DNA of 64,000 nt from NCBI GenBank assembly GCA_023512835.1, contig CM042092.1, positions 42,798,258 through 42,862,257 on the forward strand, read 5' to 3'. Position numbers and translations under genes: made by a program. The DNA comes from Taxillus chinensis. Its lineage: Eukaryota; Streptophyta; Magnoliopsida; Santalales; Loranthaceae. Shown here piece after piece: positions 13,977-25,741 of the stretch; within the stretch, counting starts at the first letter, position 1, and every line of letters begins with the position of its first letter. Below the pieces are notes generated by a model that was not told the origin of the DNA, ran no database searches, and saw only the letters and a list, made by a program, of their open reading frames with translations.

Positions 13977-16245
13977 TTACCTCTCAGTTGGCAAGCTGTA
14001 GTAGTAGATAACATTGGCCACCATTCGTCGCACCTGAGCCACAAAGTCAACCGACGTCTCGCCGCGCACTTCCCAAGTTTCCTTCCCTTGCAGAATAGCC
14101 ATCATGTAGTAGCAAGCAAAGATCCCACAACTTGAATTGGTCGGTTCTGTGAGGGATTTCCATTTCGTTGAGGTGAATAAGAGGGAGCTTATCCTGCAAC
14201 AATCCTTCTTTTTTCATCGCATCCTTGATTCTTTTTATGAGCCCATAAACAAGCCGTCTCTTTCTTCTGGTGAACCCTTCGCCTTGGCTTGGATCATAAA
14301 GCACCGCATGCCCTGCTCTCAAATCCACACGCACCAATACATAGTGACGATCAATGTGCACAGGGATCAGCACCTCGTGCATACCATGCCAAGGACGGTG
14401 CCCTTCATTCTGACCATTTATACGCTGGCGCCACACACTTTCAGTCAAAGGTTGCTCATAAAGCTCGCAAAGCATAATAGAGGTATACTGGGACAGTGGG
14501 TAATTATGAGGCTCAACCTACACAACAAAACGCATAGTCCTGCAAAATAAGTCCACCTCATTTGAATATAGATATTCATCGCCTAAAATCCTTTGAAGGA
14601 CAAACGAGGTGAAGAGGTCCATGTCCCTTGCAAAGCGAGCCCTTAACACCTGAGAGTTAATGAAGTCTTCAAATGCTGCTTGACTTTCAGCAGATGATAA
14701 GGCTGGATTGATGATTAAATGGATAGGAGGGCCAAGAAGGTCTTCAGGTTCAGCAGGCATGTATGTACCCCAAGAGATAGGATGTATAACAGGCACAAGT
14801 GCCTGAGAATATGCAGGATCAGTAAAAGGCTGGAAGGGGGAATACCCTTCTGCTGGCTCTGTCTCCTCTGGGTGATAGTAGGATGGCCTAGCTGAAGATT
14901 CTGGTTGAGGTGGATCCGCCTGGGCTGGATAAGAAACTTCAAGGGATGGAGAGGGTTCTTCATCAGATATCTCCACTATAGGAGAACGTTTTGATGCTTT
15001 CCTCTTGCTCAAGGCCTTCCAGATTTTGCCTAGGAGGCCTTTGACTTCTTTGTTGTCCTTCCTCAGGGCTTCCACCTCGCGCTGGGTTCTGGCATTTGCC
15101 TCCCGGAGCTGTTGTGTTTCTTGCCTCCAAGCTTCGGTAGATGCAGCAGGAGGAGCTTTTGGGGCCTCCCATGCTCTAGGAGATGCATGAGCAGCTACGT
15201 CTGGGGCCTCCCATGCTCTGGTTCTAGGTTATGAAGTAGCTTGTTGGTCTCCAGAGATAAGGGCCATTAATTCTTCAAATTGGGCACTAGTGATGTGCCC
15301 ATTAGTGACTGCCTAATTGATGACCTCCACTTCGCTCACCACCTGCCCACGAATGCCTTGAAAGAAATTGAAAATATCTTCTTCGTGTACATTGAACTGC
15401 ATGTACATGGCAGCGAGTCTGTATAGAGTCTGCTTCCTTTGATCCAAATGAACACTGTGCCTAGCGGGCTGTGATGGAGGAGGAACATTGGTTGCCCAAT
15501 GACCTCTGGTACTGATCCCCAAACCCCCTTCAGCATGCAATACTCTTAACACCCAGTGAGAAGGAAAAGTGATGCTATCCATGGAGGAAAAATGCAAAGC
15601 AGGCATGCTTTGAAATATCAAACACAAAAATCTGCCATTTATCTGCTTTGATGAGTTTTTCTTCCACCATTTAAAAATGGTAGTGGCCTAATCCACATTT
15701 AGCATATGATCAATGCTATACATCAACTCCAGGTGTGGCTTAGGCACACTATCTATCCCACTAGTCTGAATCAATAAGCATTTCCCTACCAGGTAAGCTA
15801 GGCATCTAAATCTTCCAACAAAACCATTCTTGGTATACTGCCTTCGACTTTGAAATTTTCTAGCATAGTTGCATGCGTACCAAATTCTCCTAGGCTTAGG
15901 CAGGGAAGCTATCACCTGGGTGCGGGAGGTTAAAGCAATGTCTAATAATTTCAGGGGTAATTCGACATAAACCCCTTGCACGACCCCTATCGATTCATCC
16001 TCACTCACAGAGACAGATGCATAAAATTCTTGTAGGGCAGAATAGGAAATAGTGGCAGTGGGCAGATACTAACCTTTGTAATCCCAGTTTTTGAATTTTA
16101 AGAGCCACCTCTCTAGCCCACCCGGCTATGAAGCCTCCAAAGCCTGCATATCAAGAGCATGCCCCAAGAGTATCTCCTCCTCAGGTTGGCTATCAGCACT
16201 AGGTGAGTGCACCTCCTCCTGGCCAGTCCTCCTTGTGCGCACCAT
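13977..16245 (-). pseudogene. ORF-X copy 1: plant-transposon domain plus Ulp1-like peptidase, broken
   Basis: Reads from a MVRTRR start (ATG at 16245) to a TAA at 13977-13979. In order: an acidic N-terminus; a domain with FYA, GVYV and RKFQSRRQYTKNGFVGRFRC-type signatures, resembling the 'putative plant transposon protein' family; a coiled coil rich in EALRKDNKEVKG; a Pro/Ser-rich linker; and a C48-like peptidase. The peptidase keeps the His (RHYVLV) and Asp (LYDPSQG), but a one-base insertion near 14128, just after TDQF, throws the catalytic Cys out of frame. In-frame stops also occur near 14518, 15230, 15312 and 15691, several explained by CAA to TAA or TGG to TAG. Sense with pol, in the position of Athila env-like ORFs. 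Family assignment is by motif only. Confidence 0.8.
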
Positions 16246-17099
16246 CTTTGGAATGAGAATAAAGAGCAAAGAGCAGAAAACTGAAGAGCAAAAGAGCAAA
16301 AGAGCAGAGTTTCTCTTATACTCAGATCTGGAGTGATTTTGGTGTGGAAGCCTTTGAAGATGGCCTCTCTTTATATAACGTGCAGAAGGAAAGATGCTCC
16401 AATTGGCGTGATACACGTGCGCCTAAATTTTCAGAGTGTTCTGACCAAAATAGCCCTTGCATGTGAATTGGTTGAATTGGCGTGGAGGTCAGAATCGTCC
16501 CAAACTTTGGTGGTGGGTCCCCCTTGAGCTGGCAAGCAATAGTCCCTTCTGCACGTGAATTGTTTGAAGCTTCTAGGAGGGCTAAAATTGGTAGTTTGCA
16601 TTTTTGAGCCTGCATATGACAGCTAGCAATTCGCGTGCAAGAGTAAACGTGATTCACATGGTCTTCATCTACCATTCCAGAAAGTTACAACTCAAAAGGA
16701 GGTGCACGTGAGTTGGGCAATTCACGTGTAAATTTACGTTCAGGCCCAAACTGGCCCAAATTTCTCCACTTAGTTGCTTGTGCATTATGGACAATCTTTA
16801 AGTCTTGCACGTGAATTGTTTGAGCCCATCTTCAAGCACTTTTGGGCTTCACTTGCTCCTTGCTCCTTGACTTTGACTTTAAAAATAATTCCACAAGTTC
16901 AGGACCCAATAATTTGCTCATCCTGCAAATGGTTAGTTAAGAAAGAAGCAAAGTCTCCTGCACAATGGTTAGCTTGCAAACAATGTAGTGAATAAAATAA
17001 ATAAAAGAAAATAACATAAAATAAAACATAGCAATAAACATTGGGTTGCCTCCCAACCAGCGCTTTATTTAAAGTCTGTAGCTAGACTTTCAGTTATGA
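16246..17099 (-). promoter_or_regulatory. LTR-like spacer and putative internal promoter upstream of ORF-X copy 1
   Basis: Non-coding spacer between integrase and ORF-X. On the minus strand a TATATAAA box (16370-16377) lies about 125 bp before the ORF-X ATG. Further upstream are several TGCACGTGAATT-type G-box half-palindromes and phrases such as CAAACTGGCCCAAATTT that also occur in the U3 regions of the LTRs here. A promoter role is inferred from the TATA box, its conserved distance in copy 1 and in B, and the resemblance to LTR sequence. Confidence 0.5.
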
Positions 17100-17898
17100 T
17101 CATGCAATGGTGAAAGAGAGGGAATCAACTATCTCCCTCTGAGTTGAATCAAAGTATGGTTTCAGTCTGTTGCCATTCACCCAAAATTTCTTGCCATCTA
17201 CAGCTTGGAGCTCAAAGCTCCCATATGGCTTTTTATCAACTATCACAAAAGCTCCCATCCACTTGGACCTTAATTTTCCAGGAAATAAACTCAACCTTAT
17301 GTTAAATAGAAGAACTTTCTGCCCTAAGGTTAAAGGTTCATTGTTGAGTTGCCTATCATGCCATTTCTTAGTTCTTTCTTTGTAAAATTTAGCACTATCA
17401 TAGGCATCCAGCCTAAGCTCATCTAACTCAATTAATTCAGTCATCCTACGCTCCTTGATCTCTTGTGGGTTAAAATTTAACTTCTTCAAGGCCCAATGAG
17501 CCTTGTGTTCTAGTTCCACAGGCAAGTGACATGCCTTACCATATAGAATACGGTAAGGTGACATCCCAATGGGAGTTTTGTAAGCTGTCCTATATGCCTA
17601 TAAGGCTTCATCAAGCCTTTGAGACCAATCTTTCCTATTGGCTCCAACAGTTTTCTCTAAAATGGCCTTAATCTCTCTGTTGGACACTTCTGCTTGTCCA
17701 TTAGCTTGTGGGTGGTAAGCTAAAGACTTCCTATGAGTGACACCATACTTGTTCAATAATTTGTCAAACAATTTGTTGCGAAATGTCTACCCTCATCACC
17801 TGATTATAGCCCTTGGTGTCCCAAAACGGCTAAAGATGTTCCTAGTAAGGAAATGAGTCACAACCCTAGCATCATTCACTCTAGTAGGAATAGCTTCT
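17100..17898 (-). pseudogene. Athila-like integrase, 3' part (fragment L)
   Basis: C-terminal half of a Ty3-type integrase: core end, then the [16 protein letters not shown] signature, the region ending in [14 protein letters not shown], and the stop of pol. Nearly identical to 29183-29985 of element B. It has a TGG to TAG stop near 17598, a frameshift near the second catalytic Asp (about 17790), and it ends abruptly at AATAGCTTCTA (17898), where ORF-X copy 2 begins. The CTTGTCCATTAGC at about 17695-17710 is the uninterrupted version of the site into which element B inserted. Confidence 0.85.
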
Positions 17899-19799
17899 AG
17901 AGTGACGATCAATGTGCACAGGGATCAGCACCTCGTGCATACCATGCCAAGGACGGTGCCCTTCATTCTGACCATTTATACGTTGGCGCCACACACTTTC
18001 AGACAAAGGTTGCTCATAAAGCTCGCACAGCATAATAGAGGTATACTGGGATAGTGGGTAGTTATGAGGCTCAGCCTCCACTACAAAACGCATAGTCCTG
18101 CAAAATAAGTCCACCTCATCTGTGTATAGATATTCATCACCTAAGATCCGTTAAAGGACAAACGAGGTGAAGAGGTCCATATCCCTTGCAAAGCGAGCCC
18201 TTAACACCTGGGAGTTAATGAAGTTCTCACATTCTGCTTGACTCTCTGCAGATGATAGGGTTGGATCTATGGTTAAGTGTATAGGCTCTCCGAGCAGGTC
18301 TTGAGGTGCAACAGGAATGTATGTCCCCCATGAGACAGGAAGCACCATAGGCACAATAGCCTGAGAATAGGTAGGATCCATAAAGGGCTTAAAAGGTGAA
18401 TGCCCTGCTGCTGGCTCTACCTCCTCTGGATAATAAGCTTGCCCGGCTGAAGTTTCTGGTTGTGGTGGTCTTCCTGGGCATGATAAGAGTCTTCATGGAT
18501 TGAAGGTGAGTCTTCTTCAGATATCTCCACTACAGGAGAGTGTTTGGATGCTTTCTTCTTGGTCAAGGCCTTCCAAATTTTGCCTAGGAGGCCCTTGACT
18601 TCCTTGTTATTCTTCCTTAATGCTTCCACTTCGCGTTGGGTTCTAGCATTTGCCTCCCTGAGCTCTTGTGTTTCTTTTCTCCACGCTTCAGTAGATGCAG
18701 TAGTAGGAGCTTCAGGGGCTTCCCATGCTCTGGTTCTAGGTCTGGAAGTGGCTTGTTGATCTTGAGTGATAAGGGCGATTAACTCTTCAAACTGGGCACT
18801 AGTGATGTGCCCATTGGTGAATGCCCAATTTATAACTTCCACTTCACTTACTACCTGCCCACTTATACCTTAAAAGAAGTTAAAAATATCTTCCTTGTGC
18901 ATATTGAACTACATGTACATGGCAGTGAGTCTAAAGAGAGTTTGCTTCCTATCATCCATTGGAATAGAGGTGTCCCTTGCAAAGTCAGCCACATGAACGC
19001 TGTGCCTTTATGGCTGTGATGGAGGAGGAACACTGGTTGCCCAATGACCTCTTGTACTGACCCCCAAACCTCCTTCAGTATGCAATACTCTTAAAACCCA
19101 GCGAGGAGGGAAAGGAATGCTATTCATGGCAGAAAATTTCAAGGTAGGTAGGCTTTGGAATATCAAACACAAAATTCTGCCATTAATCTGTTTTGTTGAA
19201 TTCTACTTCCACCACTTAAAAATGGTAGTGGCCCAATCCACATTTAACATATGATCCATACTGTACATGAATTCCAGATGTGGCTTAGGCACACTATCCC
19301 TTCCACTAGTCTGAATCAATAAGCACTTTCCTACAAGGTAGGCTAGGCATCTAAATTTTCCCACAAAGCCATTCTTAGTATACTGCCTTCTACTTTCAAA
19401 TTTTCTAGCATAACTGCAGGCAGTACCAAATTCTCCTAAGCTTAAATGAGGGAAGCTATCAGTGGGTGCAGGGATGTTAAAGCAATTTCTAATAACATCA
19501 GGGGTAATTCGGACATAAACCCCCTGCATAGTCCTTATCAATTCATCTTCTTCCTCATTCACGCAGACAAATGCATAAAATTCTCGCAGGGCAGGGTAGG
19601 AAATGGCACATTGAGCTGAGACTAACCTTTGTAAACCCAGATTTTGAATCTTCAAAGCCACCTCTCTAACCCAACCCAGCTCTGATTCCTCCAAAGCACG
19701 CATATCCAGAGCATGCCCCAAGAGTATCTCTTCTTCAATACTGCTATCAGCACTAGGTGAGTGCACCTCTTCCTTGCCTGACCTCCTTGTGCGCACCAT
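17899..19799 (-). pseudogene. ORF-X copy 2 (element A), truncated at the peptidase
   Basis: Starts with MVRTRRSGKEEVHS (ATG at 19799). The first 200 or so codons are uninterrupted and give the best view here of the N-terminal plant-transposon-like domain: EFYAFVCV, QGVYVRITPDVIRNCFN, ARKFESRRQYTKNGF, SVPKPHLEFMYSMDH. Then follow stops and frameshifts, a coiled coil (QELREANARTQREVEALRKN) and an acidic Ser/Pro linker. The 3' end is cut at the catalytic His of the Ulp1-like domain (HIDRH), where it joins integrase sequence of fragment L. The Asp, Gln and Cys positions are therefore missing. Confidence 0.8.
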
Positions 19800-20617
19800 A
19801 TTTAAAACAAGAGCAAGAGCAAAGAGCAAAGAGCAGAGCAAAGAATAGTGTATCTCCAATTTTAGATCTGAAATAGTTTTTGGTGTGGAAGACCTAGATG
19901 TAGGCCTCCTTACTTATAGTGTGCAGAAGGTACATGTGCTCCAATTCCAATAATACACATGCTCACAAAATTTCAGAGCATTTGGACCATTTTAGCCCTT
20001 GCACGTCATATGGATGAATTGGCGTGCAAGTCAGAATCGTCCCAAATTTTGGTGGTGGGTCCGTCATGAGCTGTCAAGCAATAGTCTCTTCCGCACGTGA
20101 TATTCTTGAAGCTTCTAGGAGGGTCAAAATCGGTATTTTGCCTTTTTATCCCTTCAGATGACAGCTAGAAATTGGCGTGCGAGAGGTAAAGTGCTTCATG
20201 TCATGTTTATCCACTGGCCCAGAAATTTGCAGAGGCAAAAGAGGTGCATGCCAATTGGTCAATTGGCGTTCAATATGGCGTGCAGGCCCAAATTAGCCCA
20301 AACTTTTCCACGGAGTTGCGTTTGCAGTATGGATCAACTTCTATGCTTGCACGCCAATTTGTTGGGCTTAAATTCAAGTACTTGTGGGCTTCACTTGTTC
20401 CTTGCTCCAGGACTTGTTCCTTAAAATAAATTCAGAAGTCCAAGGCCCAATAATTTTGGCTCATCCTACAAATGGTTAGTCAAGAAAGAAACAAAATCTA
20501 CCGTACTAGGGTTAGCTTGCAAACAAAATTGTTGAATAAAAATAAATAAAATAAAACATTGGGTTGCCTCCCAACCAGCGCTTTATTTAAAGTCTGTAGC
20601 TAGACTTTCAATTAAGA
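19800..20617 (-). promoter_or_regulatory. Spacer upstream of ORF-X copy 2
   Basis: Non-coding region equivalent to 16246-17099 and 28329-29182. It has the repeated TTGGCGTGCA and GCACGTGA motifs, but the TATA position is degraded to CTTATAG (around 19913). It separates integrase from ORF-X in element A. I see no gene in it. Confidence 0.5.
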
Positions 20618-21220
20618 TCATGAGGTGGTGAAAGAGAGGGAATCAACAATCTCCCTCTAAGTTGGATCAAAGTATGGTTTCAGTCTGTTGCCATTCACCC
20701 AAAATTTCTTGCTATCTACAGCTTGGAGCTCAAAGCTCCCATATGGCTTCTTATCAACTATCACAAAAGGTCCCATCCACTTGGACCTTAATTTTCCAGG
20801 AAATAGCCTTAACCTTGTGTTAAATAAGAGAACTTTCTGCCCCAAGGTTAAAGGTTCATTAGTTAATTGCCTATCATGCCATTTCTTGGTTCTTTCTTTA
20901 TAAATTTTAGCACTTTCATAGGCATCCATCCTGAACTCATCTAATTCAATTAATTGAGTCATCCTAAGCTCTTTGGCCGCTTGTAGATCAAAATTTAACT
21001 TCCCCAAGGCCAAATGAGCCTTGTGCTCTAATTCCACAGGTAAGTGACAAGCCTTCCCATAAAGAATACGGTAAGGTGACATCCCAATGGGAGTTTTATA
21101 GGCTGTCCTATATGCCCATAAGGCTTCATCAAGCCTTTGAGACCAGTCTTTCCTATTTGCTCCAACAGTTTTTCTCTAAAGTGGCTTTAATCTCTCTGTT
21201 GGACACCTCTGCTTGTCCAT
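20618..21220 (-). pseudogene. Element A integrase, distal part split by element B
   Basis: Encodes the integrase C-terminal portion ([18 protein letters not shown] to [12 protein letters not shown]). A CAG to TAG change at about 20657 stops the frame a few codons before the family stop, which is still visible at 20618-20620. The coding sequence breaks at 21220, in the middle of the codons after HPQAN, because element B is inserted there. The proximal part continues at 36308-36715. Clearly diverged from the nearly identical L and B copies, so A is a distinct, older subfamily member. Confidence 0.87.
21216..21220. repeat. Target-site duplication of element B, left copy (TCCAT)
   Basis: TCCAT directly precedes the TGACAGAC end of the left LTR and is repeated at 36308-36312 after the right LTR. 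The unoccupied paralogue near 17700 has a single TCCAT, confirming a 5-bp duplication. Confidence 0.95.
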
Positions 21221-22715
21221 TGACAGACAGATTTTTAACCTCTCAAAAAGAGCTAGCTAATGTCGTTAAATCTCTCTTCAAGATAATAAATTCCCTAAGT
21301 TTGCACTAAAAGAATAGCAGCAAGCAAGGAGTCGAACCCACAGGGATTAGCCTAGTTCTCTAGTTCTCAAATCAAAACACCCAATTACTTTGTTCAATAA
21401 AATGTCTTGGCAAAAACGAATTCTTTTTATAACTAAAGATCTAATTTTTATGTGGTTTTCTGAATAAACAAAGAAAGCAAACTGATTTTAGGATTAAGAT
21501 TCAAGGATTAAAAGCATCTAGGGTCACAATTTCACCTCCCTATGTTATCTCTCTGGTTCATGGTATTAGGGTTGTCGATTGAAAACATGCTAAACATAAG
21601 CCAAGGACAACAAATGGTCATTGAGGTCCTTTTAAGAGTTGTATGCCAGAATGGTCATCTAAACACACAAACATGCAAAGCCAATAAATCACACTTGCAA
21701 AAGGATAATGATCACACCAATTACAAATAAGTTATGAATCTCAATCCGCCCCAAACTTGGGCTAAGAATACCAAGGTGTACATCCAAAGATAGAATTAAG
21801 AACAGATTCATAAAAGATGCAAAACTCAATCATCCAAACCCAATATTCATAAACACAGAAAAGCAACAAGGGGGCTACATTGCTCCCCTAGATTAAAAGA
21901 ATTACTCACGCATGATTACAAGCAAACACAAAGCAGAAAAGCTAAACATCTTCTTCTAATCCACGCGCGCAACAAGGCTCCAAAATCCGTGACGGCTGCT
22001 GCGACGGCTGCTCTCCTAGGTTAAGGAGGAACCTCCAAGTTGGGAAGCCTCTCTCTCTCTCTAAAAACGTGTAGGGGGGGTCTAGGATACATAACAGGGG
22101 GAGTGGAGCTCTTATTTATAGAGTTTGGATGGGCTTTGAGGTGTGTACCCTAGCCCATCTATCAAAACGGTGTAGTTTTGATAAGTAACACTCGAAACTT
22201 TAAAATCTCTATCTTCCACCCACAATTTGGACATGGGCCTTCAGTAACAAATGATCAGCATGGAAAAACAATAGGATCGGTCCAAAAATATCTCTGCACG
22301 TCAATTTGCACGTGATATGGTGAATTCATGTGCAGCTTCAAATCAGCTCAAACTTCTCCCCAAGCTTCCTTCCATCCTGTAGAGGCCTGAGAGGCAAAAA
22401 TAGGCTTGCACGTGAAATGGGTGAATTCATGTGCAGCTCCAAATCAGCTCCAAATGCTCTGAAATTTTTGTGATAGGTAGAGGACATCATTCTAAGCAAC
22501 TTTTGTTCTTGCACGCCAATTGTTTGAGGCCATCTACTATGTCAAAAGTGAGCTCCAAAATCTGCCAAAACAGCTTAAAAGCGCATGTATTTGCAAATAG
22601 CATCTTCCTAGGGGTTAGAGCAAATATATATGATATATGAAGCAATAAGGCTCTAATCATGCTCTTAAACATCCTAAATAAACACTAGAAGAACGGCATA
22701 AAATGCACGTTATCA
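21221..22715 (-). repeat. 3' LTR of element B
   Basis: 1495 bp. On the minus strand it begins TGATAACGTGC and ends CTGTCTGTCA. It is collinear with 34810-36307. It carries a minus-strand TATA region, a GA/CT run before it, and several TGCACGTGA / TTGGCGTGCA motifs in U3. It forms an inverted pair with the solo LTR that starts 159 bp to its right. Confidence 0.95.
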
Positions 22716-22874
22716 AATACACCACACTTGAACCATTGCTTGTCCTCAAGCAAAAACATACAAGCATGCAAAAATAAAATAAACACGCAGTCAAACGGAA
22801 GAAAAATAAAATAACAATCAAAGAGAATCATGGTTTCCTAAGCATGCAACTCTATCATGATGAAATGGGAATTT

Positions 22875-24405
22875 TGATAACGTGCATTTTATGCCGTTAT
22901 TCTAATATTTATTTAGGATGTTTAAGAGCATGATTAGAGCCTTATTGCCTCATATTTCACATATATTTGCTCTAACCCCTAGGAAGATGCTAGTTGCAAA
23001 TACATGCGTTTTTAAGCTGTTTTGGCAGGTTTTGGACCTCACTTTTGACATAGTAGATGGCCTCAAACAAATGGCGTGCAAGAAGCAAAGTTGCTTGGAA
23101 TGATGTCCTCTATATGCCACAGAAATTTCAGAGCATTTGGAGCTGATTTGGATCTGCACGTGAATTCACCCAATTCACGTGCAAGCCTATTTTTGCCTCT
23201 CAGGCCTCTACATGATGCAAGGAAGCTTGGGGAGAAGTTTGAGCTGAATTGGAGGTGCACGTGAATTCACCATATCACGTGCAAATTGGCGTGCAGAGAT
23301 ATTTTTGGACCGATCCAATCGTTTTTCCATGCTGATCATTTGTTCCTGAAGGCCCAAGTCCAAATTGTGGATGGAAGATAGAGTTTTTAATGTTTCGAGT
23401 GTTACTTATCAAAACTACGCCGTTTTGATAAGTGGGCTAGGTTACACACCTCAAAGCCCATCCAAACTCTATAAATACAAGCCTCCACGCCTCTGCTAGC
23501 CATGCCTAACCCCCCTACACGTTTTTAGAGAGAGAGAGAGAGGCTCCACGACTTGGAGGTGCTCCTTGACCTAGGAGAGCAGCCGTCCGGCCGTCGCCGC
23601 CGCCGCGCAGCAGCCGTCGCAGATTTTGGAGCCTGGATTTGAAGCTTTGCTGTGCGCGTGATCAAGAAGAAGATGTTTAGCTTTTCTGCTATGGTTTTGA
23701 TTGTAATCATGCGTGAGTAGTTCTTTTAATCTAGGGGAGCAATGTAGCCCCCTTGTTGTTTTGCTGTGTTTATGAATATTGGGTTTGGATGATTGAAGTT
23801 TTGCATGTTTTATGAATCTGTTCTTAATTCTATCTTTGGATGTACACCTTGGTATTCTTAGCCCTAGTCTGGGGCGGATTGAGATTCATAACTTATTTGT
23901 AATTGGTGTGATCATTATCCTTTTGCAAGTATGATTTATTAGCTTTGCATGTTTGTGTGTTTTGATGACCATTCTGGCATACAACTCTTAAAAGGACCTC
24001 AATGACCATTTGTTGTCCTTGGCTTATGTTTAGCATGTTTTCAATCAGACAACCCTAATACTATGAACCAGTAGAGATAACATAGGGAGGTGAAATTGTG
24101 ACCCTAGATGCTTTTAATCCTTGAATCTTAATCCTAAAATCAGTTTACTTTCTTTGTTTATTCAGAAAACCAAATAAAAATTAGATCTTTAGTTTAAAAA
24201 AGAAAACTTTTTGCCAAGACATTTTATAGAACAAGAGTAATTGGGTGATTTGATTTGAGAACTAGAGAACTAGGTTAATCCCTGTGGGTTCGACCCCTTT
24301 CTTGCTGCTATTCTTTTAGTGCAAACTTAGGGAATTTATTATTTTGAAGAGGGATTTAACGACATTAGCTAGCTCTTTTAGAGAGGCTAAAAATCTTGTC
24401 TGTCA
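22875..24405 (+). mobile_element. Solo LTR of the Athila-like family, opposite orientation
   Basis: 1531 bp from TGATAACGTGC to TTGTCTGTCA with no internal region, flanked by AATTT at 22870-22874 and 24406-24410. The paralogous region at 12651-12669 has the site with one AATTT, so this is an insertion reduced to a single LTR by LTR-LTR recombination. The LTR shows TATAAATA at 23470-23477, a GA run at 23527-23542, and a 12-bp-arm G-box palindrome at 23155-23183. It lies head to head with the 3' LTR of B. Confidence 0.95.
23155..23183. promoter_or_regulatory. G-box inverted repeat in LTR U3
   Basis: TGCACGTGAATT and AATTCACGTGCA, perfect 12-bp arms around a 5-bp spacer. Each arm contains CACGTG, the core bound by plant bZIP and bHLH factors. 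A second, less perfect pair follows at 23256-23282, about 101 bp on. Both lie upstream of the TATA box at 23470. Binding is inferred, not shown. Confidence 0.6.
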
Positions 24406-25741
24406 AATTTAAGCATCAAAATGAGTCATAGCTTAGTTCATTCATGTCCATATCCCTAGTCCAACAACCATGCAATATCACCACTTAAATTTCAGATATG
24501 AGCAAGCAATCCATGATAAAATAGTACCTAGTTTCCCTTTAAGTTCTTACCAAGGATAAGCAGCCTCACTCAAATATAATAATTCTCAAGCCCAATACCT
24601 ATCAATGAACAATGGATGGAAAACTCTATCTTTACACTCGCCATCAGCTATTGATTAAGTACTTGCCAAGCTATCATGACAGTTCCCTATTGTGCTCAAT
24701 AAAGAAAACACACCCTCTATTCTACTTTATTTGAACTCACACGCTAGACTAAACTCAAAAAACTCACACTCTATTCTAATAACTGATAAAACATAACATG
24801 AGCCAAAGAATTGAGCTCAACACTCTCAAAACAAAACACAATTCAGCCACTGTGGCTTCACAAATAAATAATCACACATAAACATCAAGCCATTGTGGCT
24901 TTTATTCTGAATCTTTTTTTTTAGTAATAACCTTACAAGGTTGCATTTTATGCTCTCCCTTGATGAATTATTCACTCTTCTTTTTTTTTTACTCACATAA
25001 CACATAAATAAGACTGATTTTTCTAATGCATACCCCTTTTCAAAATGTGATGGGCTTTTTCCACAATGTGCATCACAGCCTTTTCCAATAATATCACACA
25101 ATAAAGAAAAGAATGCAAAGACAATCATAGTGACTCAGAGGTCTTGCATCCTAACTAAACACCAAACACTGAGCACTAATAAGTAATCACATGCTTACTT
25201 GACTCCTACCATTGAATAACCAATGTTGAATGCAAAAAGAGTAGCAAATCAAACTATTACCCAAAAACCATAAATGTCACTCAAGGGCTAAAAAGAAGCT
25301 GTTCTCATTTTGTATTTCTTTTTCACTCAACTTTAAGGGTTACTTAGGTCTATCATAGCATTTCATGCTCAGCTAATATTCAAAACTCAGCTCCAAAAAC
25401 ATGGTGATATCATTTAAAAGATAAGACATGATCAAACCAATTCAGAGCACATTTTAACTACTTTAACACCCTTATCACAACATGATACTAATGTGGCATA
25501 AAAATTAAATTTTAAGCCAAAATTGCATACTTAATATCCATGTCTCCACATGCAAATCATTCAAGCAAACAAATCAAACAATCATGCAACTAAAAACATT
25601 TTTTTTATTTTTTTAAATAATTATAAATAAAACATGCAATCACAACATAAAAGACAAGCAAGTGGCTCAAGTCACTCCCCATACACCACACTTAAAAGAT
25701 GCTATGTCCTCATGGCATAAAATAGGGAGTAGGAAAAACAC

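Larger units (their letters stand above)
22716..25741 (-). other. Non-coding 3' region of element B (holds a solo LTR)
   Basis: Counterpart of 12505-13976, split at 22874 by the solo LTR and resuming at 24411. No ORF is credible. Near its two ends the plus strand has similar phrases: TACACCACACTT at about 22717, followed by TGTCCTCAAGC, and TACACCACACTT at about 25681, followed by TGTCCTCATGG. These make a diverged direct repeat of roughly 45 bp that brackets the region. Confidence 0.8.

Noticed and set aside
14137..14550. Plus-strand ORF of 137 aa opposite the Ulp1-like domain
   Set aside because: Antisense to the conserved peptidase frame and not conserved in B.
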